Shown here one piece after another: positions 9,336 through 19,584 of a stretch of DNA of 44,783 bases (within the stretch, counting starts at the first letter, position 1; each line of letters opens with the position of its first letter). Location of the stretch: contig NZ_PGDQ01000026.1 in assembly GCF_003073135.1 (NCBI RefSeq), positions 1 to 44,783 of the forward strand. The letters run 5' to 3'. The notes beneath the pieces are model-generated. The model worked only from the letters and a program-made list of their open reading frames with translations. It searched no databases and was not told the DNA's origin. The position numbers were made by a program, and so were the translations under genes. Source of the DNA: Euzebya rosea (GTDB lineage Bacteria > Actinomycetota > Nitriliruptoria > Euzebyales > Euzebyaceae).

Positions 9336-9701
9336 GTGCGCGTCCTCGTCGTCGATGACGAACCCGACATCCGGTTCATCATCGGAACCAGCCTCCAGCG
9401 CTGGGGGTACGAGACCGACGAGGCCAGCAACGCGGAGGAGGCCTACGCGATCTGTCGTGATGCGCCGCCCGACATCATGCTGCTGGACGTCTCCATGCCC
9501 GGTGAGACCGGCATCGAGCTGCTCGACCGGTTGCGGGCCGACGACCTGGTCCCCGGTCCCGTCGCGTTGTTGTCCGCAGCCTTTCCCGGACAGCTCGCCG
9601 GCGTGGCCGCCGACCACGGCGTCGTGCACCTGCCCAAGCCGTTCGGGCTGGAGGACCTCGAGGAGCTGGTCGCCGACCTGGCCAGCCGCGTCACGGGCTG
9701 A
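9336..9701 (+). CDS. Stand-alone response-regulator receiver (CheY-like)
   Basis: 121 aa from GTG 9336, with AGGAGG at 9321-9326 inside the previous gene's end. A single receiver domain: acidic pair in VVDDEPD, phosphoacceptor Asp51 in MLLDVSMPG, Ser80 in ALLSAAF, and Lys101 in LPKPFG. No output domain follows, so it must act by protein contact or in a phosphorelay. No histidine kinase is adjacent; the nearest is at 15215-16627 and has its own partner. Confidence 0.88.
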   Translation: MRVLVVDDEPDIRFIIGTSLQRWGYETDEASNAEEAYAICRDAPPDIMLLDVSMPGETGIELLDRLRADDLVPGPVALLSAAFPGQLAGVAADHGVVHLPKPFGLEDLEELVADLASRVTG

Positions 9702-9737
9702 CCACCCGCAGCCATTCCCGCGGAACGGTCAGCCCGT
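9693..9737. terminator. Bidirectional hairpin made from two convergent gene ends
   Basis: ACGGGCTGACC (9693-9703) pairs perfectly with GGTCAGCCCGT (9727-9737) across a 23-nt loop. Each arm contains the stop codon of its own gene, and both proteins end in Val-Thr-Gly. Likely terminates both the receiver gene and pncB. Confidence 0.7.
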
Positions 9738-11297
9738 CACCGTGGCACGGGCCCGGGCGACCAGGTCGCGCTGCACCGCCTTGGTCCGGTCGTCGAGTGA
9801 CACGTGGTAGGTGTGCGGGTTGACCAGCCGTCGCACGCCCGCGTCGAGGGTGGCGATGTCGTCGCTGCACCGCTGCCGCAACGTCGCGAGGTCACCCGAC
9901 GCCGTCGGTGACACCGTGGGTGGGGACGTCCGGCCGTCGAAGACCACCTCGTGCAGCGGCTCCACCCGGGACACCTCCGCTGGCGTGATGGTGCGGAACG
10001 CACCGTCGCGATGGGGGTGGTGCAGCTGCATGCCCTCGCCGTCGGCGAACGGCGTCGTGTCCGGCTCGGTGATCACGTCGGCGGTGGCGTGGCCACGGGT
10101 GTCGTAGAGGCGCCATGCCCGCTTGCGACCGGGGATGGGGACCTTCACGGGGTTCTCAGAGACCTTCACCGCCGGCTGCCACTCACCGTGGTCGTCCTGC
10201 AGCCCGACGAGCTTGTAGACGCCGTCGAGGGCCCCGTCGCCCTCGGAGGTGATCAACCGCGTGCCGACGCCGTAGGTCATGCGTCCCCGCAGCCGCGGCC
10301 AGTCGACACCCTCTCGGTCGGCCTCGTCGGCCATCTGGGTCAGGATCTGCCAGATCGTCAGCTCGTCCAGCTCGCTGGACAGCACGATCCGGGCGTCGGT
10401 GAACCCGGCCTCGTCCAGCATCCTCGCGGCCTGCACGCTCAGGTACGCCAGGTCGCCGGAGTCCAGCCTGACACCACCGGGGGCGTGCCCGGCCTCGCGG
10501 AGCTCCTCGAAGACCGTGATGGCGTTGGGCATGCCCGACCGCAGGGTGTCGATGGTGTCGACCAGCAGGACGCAGTCGTCGGGGGCGGACCTGGCGAACG
10601 CACGGAAGGCCTCCAGCTCGCCGCGCCCGTCGGCCATCCAGGCCTGGATCAGTGCGTGGGCGTGGGTGCCGGCCGACTGCACCCCGAGCGCGACGGAGGC
10701 CTGGACGTTGGAGGTGGCCACGAACCCGCCCACGAGGGCCGCACGGGCGGCCTCGTCCACGGCGACCCCCGGCCCGCGACGCATGCCGAACTCCAGGGTG
10801 GGGGCGCCCCTGGCGCTCTTGACGATCCTGGCCGCCTTCGTGGCGATCAGCGTCGGGTAGTTCAGCATGTTCAGCAGCGCCGTCTCCAGCAGCTGGGCCT
10901 GCGGCAGCGGGCCGGTCACGACCACGATCGGCAGGTGCGGGTGGACGACGCGAGCCTCGGGCACGGCCTCGAGGACGAGGTTGCGGAAGTGGCCGTGCAC
11001 GGCCAGCCAGTCGAGGAACGCCGGCTCGAACACCGGCGCACCCGCCGAGGTCGTGAACCGCGACAGGGCCTCGACCTCCTCGTCGGTGACGTGGACCTCC
11101 TGCATCCACTCCAGCAGGGGACCCAGCCCGGTCGTCACGCAGAACCCGGCCTGATGGCTGCCGTAGTCGGGGTTGGAGCGGTAGAAGTAGTCGAACTGCG
11201 CCAGCCGGTCGGCAAGGCCCTCGCGGACGTGCACCTGCGCCATCGCCAGCTGGTAGTGATCGGTGAACAGGGGCCCGCGGCCCTCGCGGAGGCTCAC
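9729..11297 (-). CDS. pncB: Nicotinate phosphoribosyltransferase
   Basis: 522 aa; the GTG at 11297 overlaps the pncA stop (GTGA). It converts nicotinate and PRPP to nicotinate mononucleotide, the entry step of the Preiss-Handler route. Visible: N-terminal LFTDHYQLAM, central GVQSAGTHAHALIQAW with the His region expected to be phosphorylated, RLDSGDLAYLS for PRPP binding, and a C-terminal extension past residue ~440 ending in repeated Arg/Ala. Somewhat longer than the ~430-aa classical form, as in actinobacterial PncB2-like proteins. Coupled to pncA, so the product of one is the substrate of the other. Confidence 0.93.
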   Translation of the reverse strand: MSLREGRGPLFTDHYQLAMAQVHVREGLADRLAQFDYFYRSNPDYGSHQAGFCVTTGLGPLLEWMQEVHVTDEEVEALSRFTTSAGAPVFEPAFLDWLAVHGHFRNLVLEAVPEARVVHPHLPIVVVTGPLPQAQLLETALLNMLNYPTLIATKAARIVKSARGAPTLEFGMRRGPGVAVDEAARAALVGGFVATSNVQASVALGVQSAGTHAHALIQAWMADGRGELEAFRAFARSAPDDCVLLVDTIDTLRSGMPNAITVFEELREAGHAPGGVRLDSGDLAYLSVQAARMLDEAGFTDARIVLSSELDELTIWQILTQMADEADREGVDWPRLRGRMTYGVGTRLITSEGDGALDGVYKLVGLQDDHGEWQPAVKVSENPVKVPIPGRKRAWRLYDTRGHATADVITEPDTTPFADGEGMQLHHPHRDGAFRTITPAEVSRVEPLHEVVFDGRTSPPTVSPTASGDLATLRQRCSDDIATLDAGVRRLVNPHTYHVSLDDRTKAVQRDLVARARATVTG

Positions 11298-11899
11298 CCC
11301 GTGCCCCGCACGACGACGCCGGCCTCGCGCATCGCGCTCGTGGCGGCGTCCCCGTCGCCGGGCGACAGCTCGACGGCCCGGCACAGGTCGACCCGAACGA
11401 TGGTGTCCAGACCGGCCTCGACGGCATCCAGGGCGGTGGCCTTCACGCAGACGTCGAGCGCCAGCCCGACCACGACCACTCGGGTGACCCCTCGGGCGGA
11501 CAGGTAAGCCGCCAGGCCCGTGGGGGTGGTTTCGCCGGTCGTCGGGTCGGCCACGCCGAAGGCGGAGTAGCCGTCCTCGCCGCCGGTGCCCTTGCGCAGG
11601 ATCAGGTCGGCGTCACGGGAGAGGTCCCGGTGCAGGGCGGCACCCCAGGTGTCCCGAACGCAGTGGACGGGCCAGACACCACCGTCGGTGGCGAAGTGCG
11701 GCGTCGACGGCGGGTGCCAGTCCTGGGTGGCGACGACGGTGCTGCCGGCGGACCGGGCGTCGGCCACGAGCGCGTTGATGCCGGGCACGATCGATTCGCC
11801 GCCGGTGACGTACAGGCCGCCGTGTGGGTCGGCGAAGTCGTGCTGGACGTCGACGACGAGCAGGGCGGTCGACGGGTCGAAGATGAGGTCGGTGTCCAT
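11294..11899 (-). CDS. pncA: Nicotinamidase
   Basis: 201 aa from ATG 11899. Hydrolyses nicotinamide to nicotinate and ammonia. Catalytic triad Asp17 (VVDVQHDF), Lys103 and Cys151 (LALDVCVKATA); metal ligands Asp60 and His62 (QDWHPP), His68, His79 (WPVHC). Spacing matches the Mycobacterium enzyme that activates pyrazinamide. First gene of a two-gene NAD-salvage operon. Divergent from the zinc-ribbon gene, with 83 bp holding both promoters. Confidence 0.95.
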   Translation of the reverse strand: MDTDLIFDPSTALLVVDVQHDFADPHGGLYVTGGESIVPGINALVADARSAGSTVVATQDWHPPSTPHFATDGGVWPVHCVRDTWGAALHRDLSRDADLILRKGTGGEDGYSAFGVADPTTGETTPTGLAAYLSARGVTRVVVVGLALDVCVKATALDAVEAGLDTIVRVDLCRAVELSPGDGDAATSAMREAGVVVRGTG

Positions 11900-11965
11900 C
11901 GCCGCAGAGCCTACGGCGCGACCGGCCGGTCACCTCACCTGGCCCTGCACTCGCGTCGTGCTGGG

Positions 11966-11971
11966 TAGGCT
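11966..11971 (+). promoter_or_regulatory. -10 element TAGGCT
   Basis: TAGGCT ends 11 bases before the ATG at 11983; a very short leader is expected. No ribosome binding site is seen between them. Confidence 0.45.
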
Positions 11972-11982
11972 CTCGGGACACG

Positions 11983-12831
11983 ATGACGCCCGAGACCTGT
12001 GACCGTTGCGGCGCCGACCTCGGCGACGCGGCGCGGTTCTGCACCCAGTGCGGGACCCCGGTCAACGGCGACCCGGTGGGGGCGCCGCCGCCCGCCGCCG
12101 AGGTCGACGACGACGTCGAGGCCGCGCGCCTGGTCGAGTGCGAGGAGTGCGGCGCGCCCAACGCGGCCAGCAGGCCCCTGTGCGCCCACTGCGGCACGCC
12201 GCTGCGCGAGGAGATCCCGGGTGGCGACGCGCTCCCGGAGGGCTGGACGGCGGACCAGACCGATCCCGGCCCCCCGCCGGCGCCCCGAGGCCGCGGCCTG
12301 GACACCTCGCCGGTGCTGCTGAGCCTCGTCCTGCTGGCGGGCCTGGTCACCGCGGGGGTGCTGCTGGCCCTTGTCACCTCGCAGGTCCGGCGACCCGACG
12401 GGCCGCCGGTCGCGGCCGGCGTGGCCCCGACGGGGGCGACCGCATCCAGCGTGGTCGAGGGCCACCGTGCGCTGGAGGCCATCGACGGCGATCCGACGAC
12501 GTCGTGGCACGAGGGCGCGGACGGCCCCGGGGTGGGGGAGTGGCTGGAGGTCCAGCTGCCCGGTCGCACCGAGGTCCGCCGGGTCCTGGTGTGGAACGGC
12601 GACCAGGCCGACGATGCCACCTTCGCCGAGCACGGACGGGTGGCCGGCATCCGAATCGAGGTGGGTGGCCGACAGTTCCGCGTCGACTTCCTGGACATCG
12701 ACGGGCCCCAGGCGGTCGACCTGCCCGCCGGCGTCGCCGACGACCGGGTACGGCTGGTCGTGGAGGCGGTCGTCGGCGACCAGCCGGCGCTGGCGATCAG
12801 CGAGGTGGTCGTGGAGACCGCCGCCGACTGA
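11983..12831 (+). CDS. Double zinc-ribbon, single-pass membrane protein with discoidin-like domain
   Basis: 282 aa from ATG 11983. Two CxxC...CxxC ribbons: CDRCG/CTQCG at ~6-26 and CEECG/CAHCG at ~50-70, then a Pro-rich linker. One transmembrane helix (~108-132, VLLSLVLLAGLVTAGVLLAL) precedes an extracellular ~140-residue domain with GATASSVVEGHRALEAIDGD, WHEG and WLEVQLPG, typical of F5/8-type C (discoidin-like) sugar- or cell-wall-binding folds. Inside-out order: ribbons cytoplasmic, lectin-like domain outside. Convergent with the PASTA kinase, which has a similar topology. A cell-envelope sensor or scaffold is plausible; unproven. Confidence 0.75.
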   Translation: MTPETCDRCGADLGDAARFCTQCGTPVNGDPVGAPPPAAEVDDDVEAARLVECEECGAPNAASRPLCAHCGTPLREEIPGGDALPEGWTADQTDPGPPPAPRGRGLDTSPVLLSLVLLAGLVTAGVLLALVTSQVRRPDGPPVAAGVAPTGATASSVVEGHRALEAIDGDPTTSWHEGADGPGVGEWLEVQLPGRTEVRRVLVWNGDQADDATFAEHGRVAGIRIEVGGRQFRVDFLDIDGPQAVDLPAGVADDRVRLVVEAVVGDQPALAISEVVVETAAD

Positions 12832-12850
12832 GCTGATCCCGCGCTCAGCT
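12828..12850. terminator. Bidirectional hairpin over two stop codons
   Basis: CTGAGC (12828-12833) pairs with GCTCAG (12843-12848), or AGCTG with CAGCT one step further in. The TGA of the zinc-ribbon gene and the TGA of the kinase gene are both inside the stem arms. Confidence 0.55.
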
Positions 12851-14803
12851 GGCGACGAAGTAGAAGATCTGGATGGAGTCGCCGCGCTGGATGGTCGTGC
12901 CGGCGTCGGGGATCTGCCGCTCGACCTCGTTGACCGATCCGTAGGTGAACGGGCCGAGCGTCGGCTGCGGGCTGGGCTCCTCGCGCAGCTCGACCTCGGC
13001 GACAGCGGCGACGGCGTCACGTGCCTGCTGGACCGACATGCCACGAAGGTCGGGCACCTGGATGCTGAGCGGGCCCCGGGAGACGACGAGCGGCACCTGG
13101 GTCAGCGCGTCGACGGTGTCCCCGGCGGCCACGCCCTGGGAGATCACGGTCCCGCGCTCGGGGTACTCGTCGGACCACTCCTCGGTGACCGTCGGGGACA
13201 GCCGGACGGCCTCGAGTGCCGCGGTGGCGTCCTCGACGGTGCCGCCGACCATGTCGGGCACGTCGACCTGCTCGATCCCGAGCGACAGCGTCACCGCGAC
13301 GACCGAACCCTCCTCGACCGGGCTGCCGGCCGGGGGCGACTGGGCGAGGACGTCGCCCTCGGGCACCGTGTCGTGGTGCTCCTCGGCGACCTGGACGTCG
13401 AAGGCGTGGGTCTCGCGCAGCAACGCCTCGACGTCGGCGAACGGCTGCAGCTGGACGTCGGGCATCTCGACCACCCGCGGGCCGAGGGACAGGATCAGCT
13501 GGACGACCTCGCCGGCGCGCAGCTCGGTGCCCTCGGTGGGGGACTGCCCGGTGACGATTCCGGCAGGCACGTCCAGCCGGTGCTCCTCCTCGGCGATGTC
13601 GACGCGCAGGTCGACGGCCTGCAGCTCGGCGACGACCTCCGCCTGCGGGCGACCGGTCAGGTCGCCAAGGATCGTGGTGGGTACCAGGACGGTGTCGTAG
13701 AGCAACCATCCGCCGGCGCCGAGCAGTCCGAGCACGACGAGGGAGATCAGCGCCATGCCGACCCGACGAGGCCAGCGGCGAGGGGGCCGTTCCGGGGCGG
13801 GACGGCGGCGGGCGGCGAGGTCCTCCTCGGCGGTCCGACGGGCCGGTCGGGTCGGCAGGGCCGAGGTCTCGGCCAGCTCGCTGGGCAGGACGAGGGTGTG
13901 CATCTGCCCGTCGTCGGCGAGGTGGGTGACGGCGGCCGGCGGGCTGTCGACGGCCTCCCGCAGCGCCCGACCCATCTCCGCGACGTCGGGGAACCGGCCG
14001 GCGGGGTCACGCGAGGTGGCCCGTGCGATCACGGCGTCCATGGCTGGGGTGACCTCGGGCGCGTAACGGCTGGGCGGTGGCACGTCCTCGTTTGCGTGGC
14101 GAAGCGCCACCGCCATCGGCGTGTCGGCCGGAAGTGGCTTGCGGCCGGTCAGCAGCTCGTAGGCGACGACGGCGAGGGCGTACTGGTCGCTGGCCGGGGT
14201 GGCCTCGATGCCGTCGACGAGCTCGGGGGCGAGGTAGTGGACGCTGCCGACGAGGGTGCCGGTGGCCGTGTGGCTGGTGGCCGCCATGACCCGCGCGATG
14301 CCGAAGTCGGCCAGCTTCGGGCTGCCCACGGCGGTGATCAGGACGTTCTCGGGCTTGACGTCCCGGTGGATCAGGCCGATCCCGTGGGCGGCGTGCAGGG
14401 CGTCGCAGAGCGGTTCGATGACCGCGAGCACCTGGGCGGGGTCGAGCGGACCGTGCGTGGCCAGCACTTCGCGGAGGCTGGGGCCGTCGATCAGCTCCAG
14501 CACGATCCAGGGCAGGTCGGTCTCGCCCTGGTCGTAGACCCCGACGACGTGGGGGTGGCTCAGTGATGCGGCGTGGCGGGCCTCCGCAGCGAACCGGGTG
14601 CGGATCTCGGGGTCGTCGGCCAGGTGCGGATGCAGGACCTTGACGGCGACCGGGCGGTCCATCTGGGTGTCGGTGCCGCGGAGGATCGTGGCCATGCCAC
14701 CAGCGCCGATCCGCGAACCGAGGCGGTATCGGCCGGCGAGGATGCGCGTCCGGTCACCCGCCGTGTCGGCGGGGACGGACGTGCCGGGGGCCGGAGTGGA
14801 CAC
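12845..14803 (-). CDS. pknB: Ser/Thr protein kinase with PASTA repeats (PknB family)
   Basis: 652 aa from GTG 14803 (GTG 14776 possible). Kinase domain ~26-285: GAGGMA loop, Lys55, HRDVKPEN with Asp148, DFG Asp166, a Thr-rich activation loop (ATSHTATGT), APE. Then a basic juxtamembrane region, transmembrane helix ~348-370, and four extracellular PASTA domains (~374-442, 443-510, 511-578, 579-652). Such kinases sense peptidoglycan fragments or lipid II and control growth and division. All catalytic residues are present. PASTA 4 carries a long PSPQPTLGPF insert. No phosphatase, FHA protein, RodA or PBP gene is adjacent, unlike the classical pknAB locus, so this may be a paralogue. Confidence 0.92.
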   Translation of the reverse strand: MSTPAPGTSVPADTAGDRTRILAGRYRLGSRIGAGGMATILRGTDTQMDRPVAVKVLHPHLADDPEIRTRFAAEARHAASLSHPHVVGVYDQGETDLPWIVLELIDGPSLREVLATHGPLDPAQVLAVIEPLCDALHAAHGIGLIHRDVKPENVLITAVGSPKLADFGIARVMAATSHTATGTLVGSVHYLAPELVDGIEATPASDQYALAVVAYELLTGRKPLPADTPMAVALRHANEDVPPPSRYAPEVTPAMDAVIARATSRDPAGRFPDVAEMGRALREAVDSPPAAVTHLADDGQMHTLVLPSELAETSALPTRPARRTAEEDLAARRRPAPERPPRRWPRRVGMALISLVVLGLLGAGGWLLYDTVLVPTTILGDLTGRPQAEVVAELQAVDLRVDIAEEEHRLDVPAGIVTGQSPTEGTELRAGEVVQLILSLGPRVVEMPDVQLQPFADVEALLRETHAFDVQVAEEHHDTVPEGDVLAQSPPAGSPVEEGSVVAVTLSLGIEQVDVPDMVGGTVEDATAALEAVRLSPTVTEEWSDEYPERGTVISQGVAAGDTVDALTQVPLVVSRGPLSIQVPDLRGMSVQQARDAVAAVAEVELREEPSPQPTLGPFTYGSVNEVERQIPDAGTTIQRGDSIQIFYFVAS

Positions 14804-14813
14804 CCACTGAGTG

Positions 14814-14819
14814 TAGGTT
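14814..14819 (+). promoter_or_regulatory. -10 element TAGGTT
   Basis: TAGGTT ends six bases before ATG 14826, so transcription should begin at or next to the start codon. The kinase gene starts only 22 bp away on the other strand. Confidence 0.5.
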
Positions 14820-14825
14820 GGCTGG

Positions 14826-15209
14826 ATGCCAGAACCTGCTGACCTCCCGCCCGAGTCCGCCGCCAACGGGACAGGATCCGACGAACTGCACGACGGGTTG
14901 CTGTCGCTGGACTTCCACGCGGTGCAGGCCGACCGCAAGGGCGTCGTGCAGTACGCGCGGCGTCCCAACCGGTTCCTGACCGAGTGGGTCCACGACGACG
15001 GTGACGAGCTGCTGTTCACGTGGGAGTTCGACCTCGGCGAGTTCTGCAAGGCCGTGGACTGGCAGATCGGCGCGGCCGAGACCTCGTTCCAGATCCTCTT
15101 CCCGCAGTTCGACGTGCGCATCGCCCGCGACCTGGAGGCCGTGGCCATCGAGGTGTCACGGCTGGAGGAGCAGATGCGCACCCTGGACCTGTCCGACCCC
15201 TCGCTGTGA
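14826..15209 (+). CDS. Unknown acidic cytoplasmic protein
   Basis: 127 aa from ATG 14826, probably leaderless. No signal peptide or membrane segment. The N-terminal ~20 residues are Pro/Glu-rich. The body has LSLDFHAVQADRKGVVQYA, FLTEWVHDDGDELLFTWEF and a helical C terminus (IARDLEAVAIEVSRLEEQMR) that could form a short coiled coil. I recognise no family. Divergent from the PASTA kinase and sharing a 22-bp promoter region, so co-regulation is possible. Confidence 0.65.
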   Translation: MPEPADLPPESAANGTGSDELHDGLLSLDFHAVQADRKGVVQYARRPNRFLTEWVHDDGDELLFTWEFDLGEFCKAVDWQIGAAETSFQILFPQFDVRIARDLEAVAIEVSRLEEQMRTLDLSDPSL

Positions 15210-15214
15210 CGCCG

Positions 15215-16627
15215 CTATCCGGCGGGTGGCACCACGACCGTCACCCGGGCGCCGCCTGAGGGTGCGTTGCCGATCGTGACCGTGCCGCCGTGCAGCGAGG
15301 TCAGCTGCGCGACCAGGGGCAGCCCCAGGCCGCTGCCGGGCCGGTCGGTGGCGTCGGCACCCCGAGTGAACCGTTCGAACGCGCGCTCGCGTTCCTCGAC
15401 GGGGAAACCGGTCCCGTCGTCGTCGACCACCAGCGTCACCGCGTCCTCGGCGACGCTGACGCGTGCCGTGATGCGACCGTCCGGGCGGCCGTGGACGGCG
15501 GCGTTGCGCAGCAGGTTGTCCACGATGCTCCGCAGCCATGGCTCGGCACCCCGGACCACCGCCGGTCGTTCGCCGAGCACCGCGTCGAGGGTGACGCCGG
15601 GGTGTCGCTGCCGGGCCGCGTCCACCGCCTCGGCCACGACATCGCGGAGGTCGAGCGGGGCGACGTCGCCCAGCAGACCGGCGTCGGCGCGTGCCAGCGT
15701 CTGCAGCGACCCGAGCAGGGTCGAGAGCCGGCGGGTCTCCTCCGCGACCTCCAGGACGATCTCCTCGCGCATCGTCGGTGGCATGTCGGCGTTGCGGACC
15801 AGCGTGTCGAGCGCCGCCTGCATGGCCGTGAGGGGCGTGCGGAGCTCGTGTCCGGCGTCGGCGGCGAACCGACGGGCGGCATGCAGGGCGGCCTCGCGAC
15901 CGTCACGGCTGCGCTCCAGCCGGGCGAGCATGGTGTTGAGGCCCTCCGCGACCGCCGCGACCTCCGTCGGGGCGTCATCGAGGGTGATCCTGGTGGTCAG
16001 GTCCTCGGTGGCGGCGACCCGTTCGGTGCCCTCGCGCAGCTGCCGAAGCGGGCGGGCCGCCAGCCCCGTGACGACGAACGTGGCCAGGCCCGTGAGCAGC
16101 GTGGCGACGGTGCCGATCACCAGGAACCGGGTTCGCAACGACTCCTGTGCCTCGTCGACCAGCAGGCTCGCATCCGCCGCGATCTGCAGGGTCAAGCCAG
16201 CTGGCCCCTCCGGCTCGGTGCGCAGCAGGTAGGTCGTGCCGTCGTCGGTGAACCGGGAGACGCCGACCTCGGGGACCCCCTCCGGCAGGTTGTCCGGGGC
16301 GTCGCCGAGTGTGGTCAGCACCTCGTCGTCCTGGCGGACCACCAGGAAGTAGCCCCGCCCGAGCGTCCGTTCGGCGGTGTTGCGCAGCTCGACGAGCTCG
16401 CCGCCCCCGAACGGGCCCGCCTGTCCGCCAGGTCGTGGGCCGAAGCTGCCGGGTCGGGCCCCGCGGCCGGCCGTCTCCAGCTGCGTCAGCCGGTCTCGCA
16501 GGTCGTCGCGGAGGCGTTGCTCCTGCGCCCGACCGGTGGCGCCGACGATCACGGTGCCGGTGAGCAGGAACGCGATGGCCACCACGAGGGTGGACATCAG
16601 CGCGACGCGACCGCGGAGGGTGCGCAT
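15215..16627 (-). CDS. Two-component sensor histidine kinase
   Basis: 470 aa; the ATG at 16627 overlaps the regulator's stop by one base (TGATG). Transmembrane 1 ~8-30, extracytoplasmic sensor ~31-167 with a Gly/Pro/Phe-rich insert (~56-78), transmembrane 2 ~168-190, HAMP ~190-243. HisKA phospho-acceptor His260 in AGHELRTPL; N box Asn371/Asn375 (DNLLRNAAVHG), G1 DDDGTGF (402-408), G2 GSGLGL (431-436). All catalytic parts are intact. The partner is the co-transcribed OmpR-type regulator. The MprB-like arrangement suggests envelope-stress sensing; the signal is unknown. Confidence 0.9.
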   Translation of the reverse strand: MRTLRGRVALMSTLVVAIAFLLTGTVIVGATGRAQEQRLRDDLRDRLTQLETAGRGARPGSFGPRPGGQAGPFGGGELVELRNTAERTLGRGYFLVVRQDDEVLTTLGDAPDNLPEGVPEVGVSRFTDDGTTYLLRTEPEGPAGLTLQIAADASLLVDEAQESLRTRFLVIGTVATLLTGLATFVVTGLAARPLRQLREGTERVAATEDLTTRITLDDAPTEVAAVAEGLNTMLARLERSRDGREAALHAARRFAADAGHELRTPLTAMQAALDTLVRNADMPPTMREEIVLEVAEETRRLSTLLGSLQTLARADAGLLGDVAPLDLRDVVAEAVDAARQRHPGVTLDAVLGERPAVVRGAEPWLRSIVDNLLRNAAVHGRPDGRITARVSVAEDAVTLVVDDDGTGFPVEERERAFERFTRGADATDRPGSGLGLPLVAQLTSLHGGTVTIGNAPSGGARVTVVVPPAG

Positions 16628-17364
16628 CAGCTGTCGATGGCCTCGGCGGGCCGCAGGACGAAGCCGATGCCCCGCTTGGTGTGGATCATGCGGGGTTCGC
16701 CCTCGGCTTCGGTCTTGCGGCGCAGGTAGCCGACGAAGACGTCGACGACGTTGCCGTCCGCAGCGAAGTCGTAGCCCCAGACCATCTCCAGCAGCTGGGC
16801 GCGCGACAGCACGATGGACGGGTGGGCGGCCAGCACCTCGAGCAGGTCGAACTCGCGGCGGGTCAGCTCGATCTCCCGTCCGGCCCTGGTCACCAGCCGG
16901 CGTGCCGGGTCCACGACCAGGTCACCCACGACCATCGCCTGCTGTCCGGGCGCCGAGGTGGCCCCTGCCCGGCGGAGGAGGGCGTGCAGCCGGGCGACGA
17001 GCTCCTCCAGCGCGAACGGCTTGACCACGTAGTCGTCGGCCCCGGCCTCGAGCCCCGCGACCCGGTCGGTGACCTCGTCGCGTGCCGACAGGACGCAGAT
17101 CGGGAAGTCGTGCCCGTCAGCCCGGAGGCGCCGGGCGACCGCGGCGCCGTCCACGTCGGGCATGCCGATGTCGAGGATCATCACGTCGGGGGGCTGACGG
17201 CGAACCGCGTTCAGCGCGGCCAGCCCGCCGTCGGCGGTCCGTGGGCTGAACCCCTCCAGCGTCAGGGCCCGCTGCAGCGACCGCAGGATGCCGGCGTCGT
17301 CGTCGACGACGAGGACGTCGGGTCCGTCGCTGGACGCGCCGGTTCGGTGGGAGGAGGCGTGCAT
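16627..17364 (-). CDS. OmpR/PhoB-type response regulator
   Basis: 245 aa from ATG 17364. Receiver domain ~16-130: acidic pocket VVDDD, phosphoacceptor Asp65 (MILDIGMPD), Thr/Ser switch (VLSARD), Lys115 (VVKPF). The winged-helix DNA-binding domain ~145-240 ends in [11 protein letters not shown], the usual wing motif. First gene of the regulator-kinase pair. Closest in feel to MprA/TcrA-type actinobacterial regulators. The N-terminal 13 residues are non-conserved, and a later start is possible. Confidence 0.92.
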   Translation of the reverse strand: MHASSHRTGASSDGPDVLVVDDDAGILRSLQRALTLEGFSPRTADGGLAALNAVRRQPPDVMILDIGMPDVDGAAVARRLRADGHDFPICVLSARDEVTDRVAGLEAGADDYVVKPFALEELVARLHALLRRAGATSAPGQQAMVVGDLVVDPARRLVTRAGREIELTRREFDLLEVLAAHPSIVLSRAQLLEMVWGYDFAADGNVVDVFVGYLRRKTEAEGEPRMIHTKRGIGFVLRPAEAIDS

Positions 17365-17433
17365 GACCACGATGGCAGCGTGCCACGGCCGCCTGAGAAT
17401 TCCCTGTGAACCCGTCGTGGGCAGGGGAGCGAC

Positions 17434-17439
17434 TACGCT
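17434..17439 (+). promoter_or_regulatory. -10 element TACGCT for the thi operon
   Basis: TACGCT ends ten bases before thiO ATG 17450. This leaves no room for a downstream leader, so no riboswitch can sit between this promoter and thiO. Confidence 0.45.
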
Positions 17440-17449
17440 GTGCGGCCCA

Positions 17450-19562
<2,113 letters not shown>

Positions 19563-19570
19563 CCGGCGGG

Positions 19571-19576
19571 TACCCT
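19571..19576 (+). promoter_or_regulatory. -10 element TACCCT inside the thi operon
   Basis: TACCCT ends eight bases before ATG 19585. It suggests an internal, leaderless start for the last two genes. Confidence 0.4.
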
Positions 19577-19584
19577 GCGGGCAC

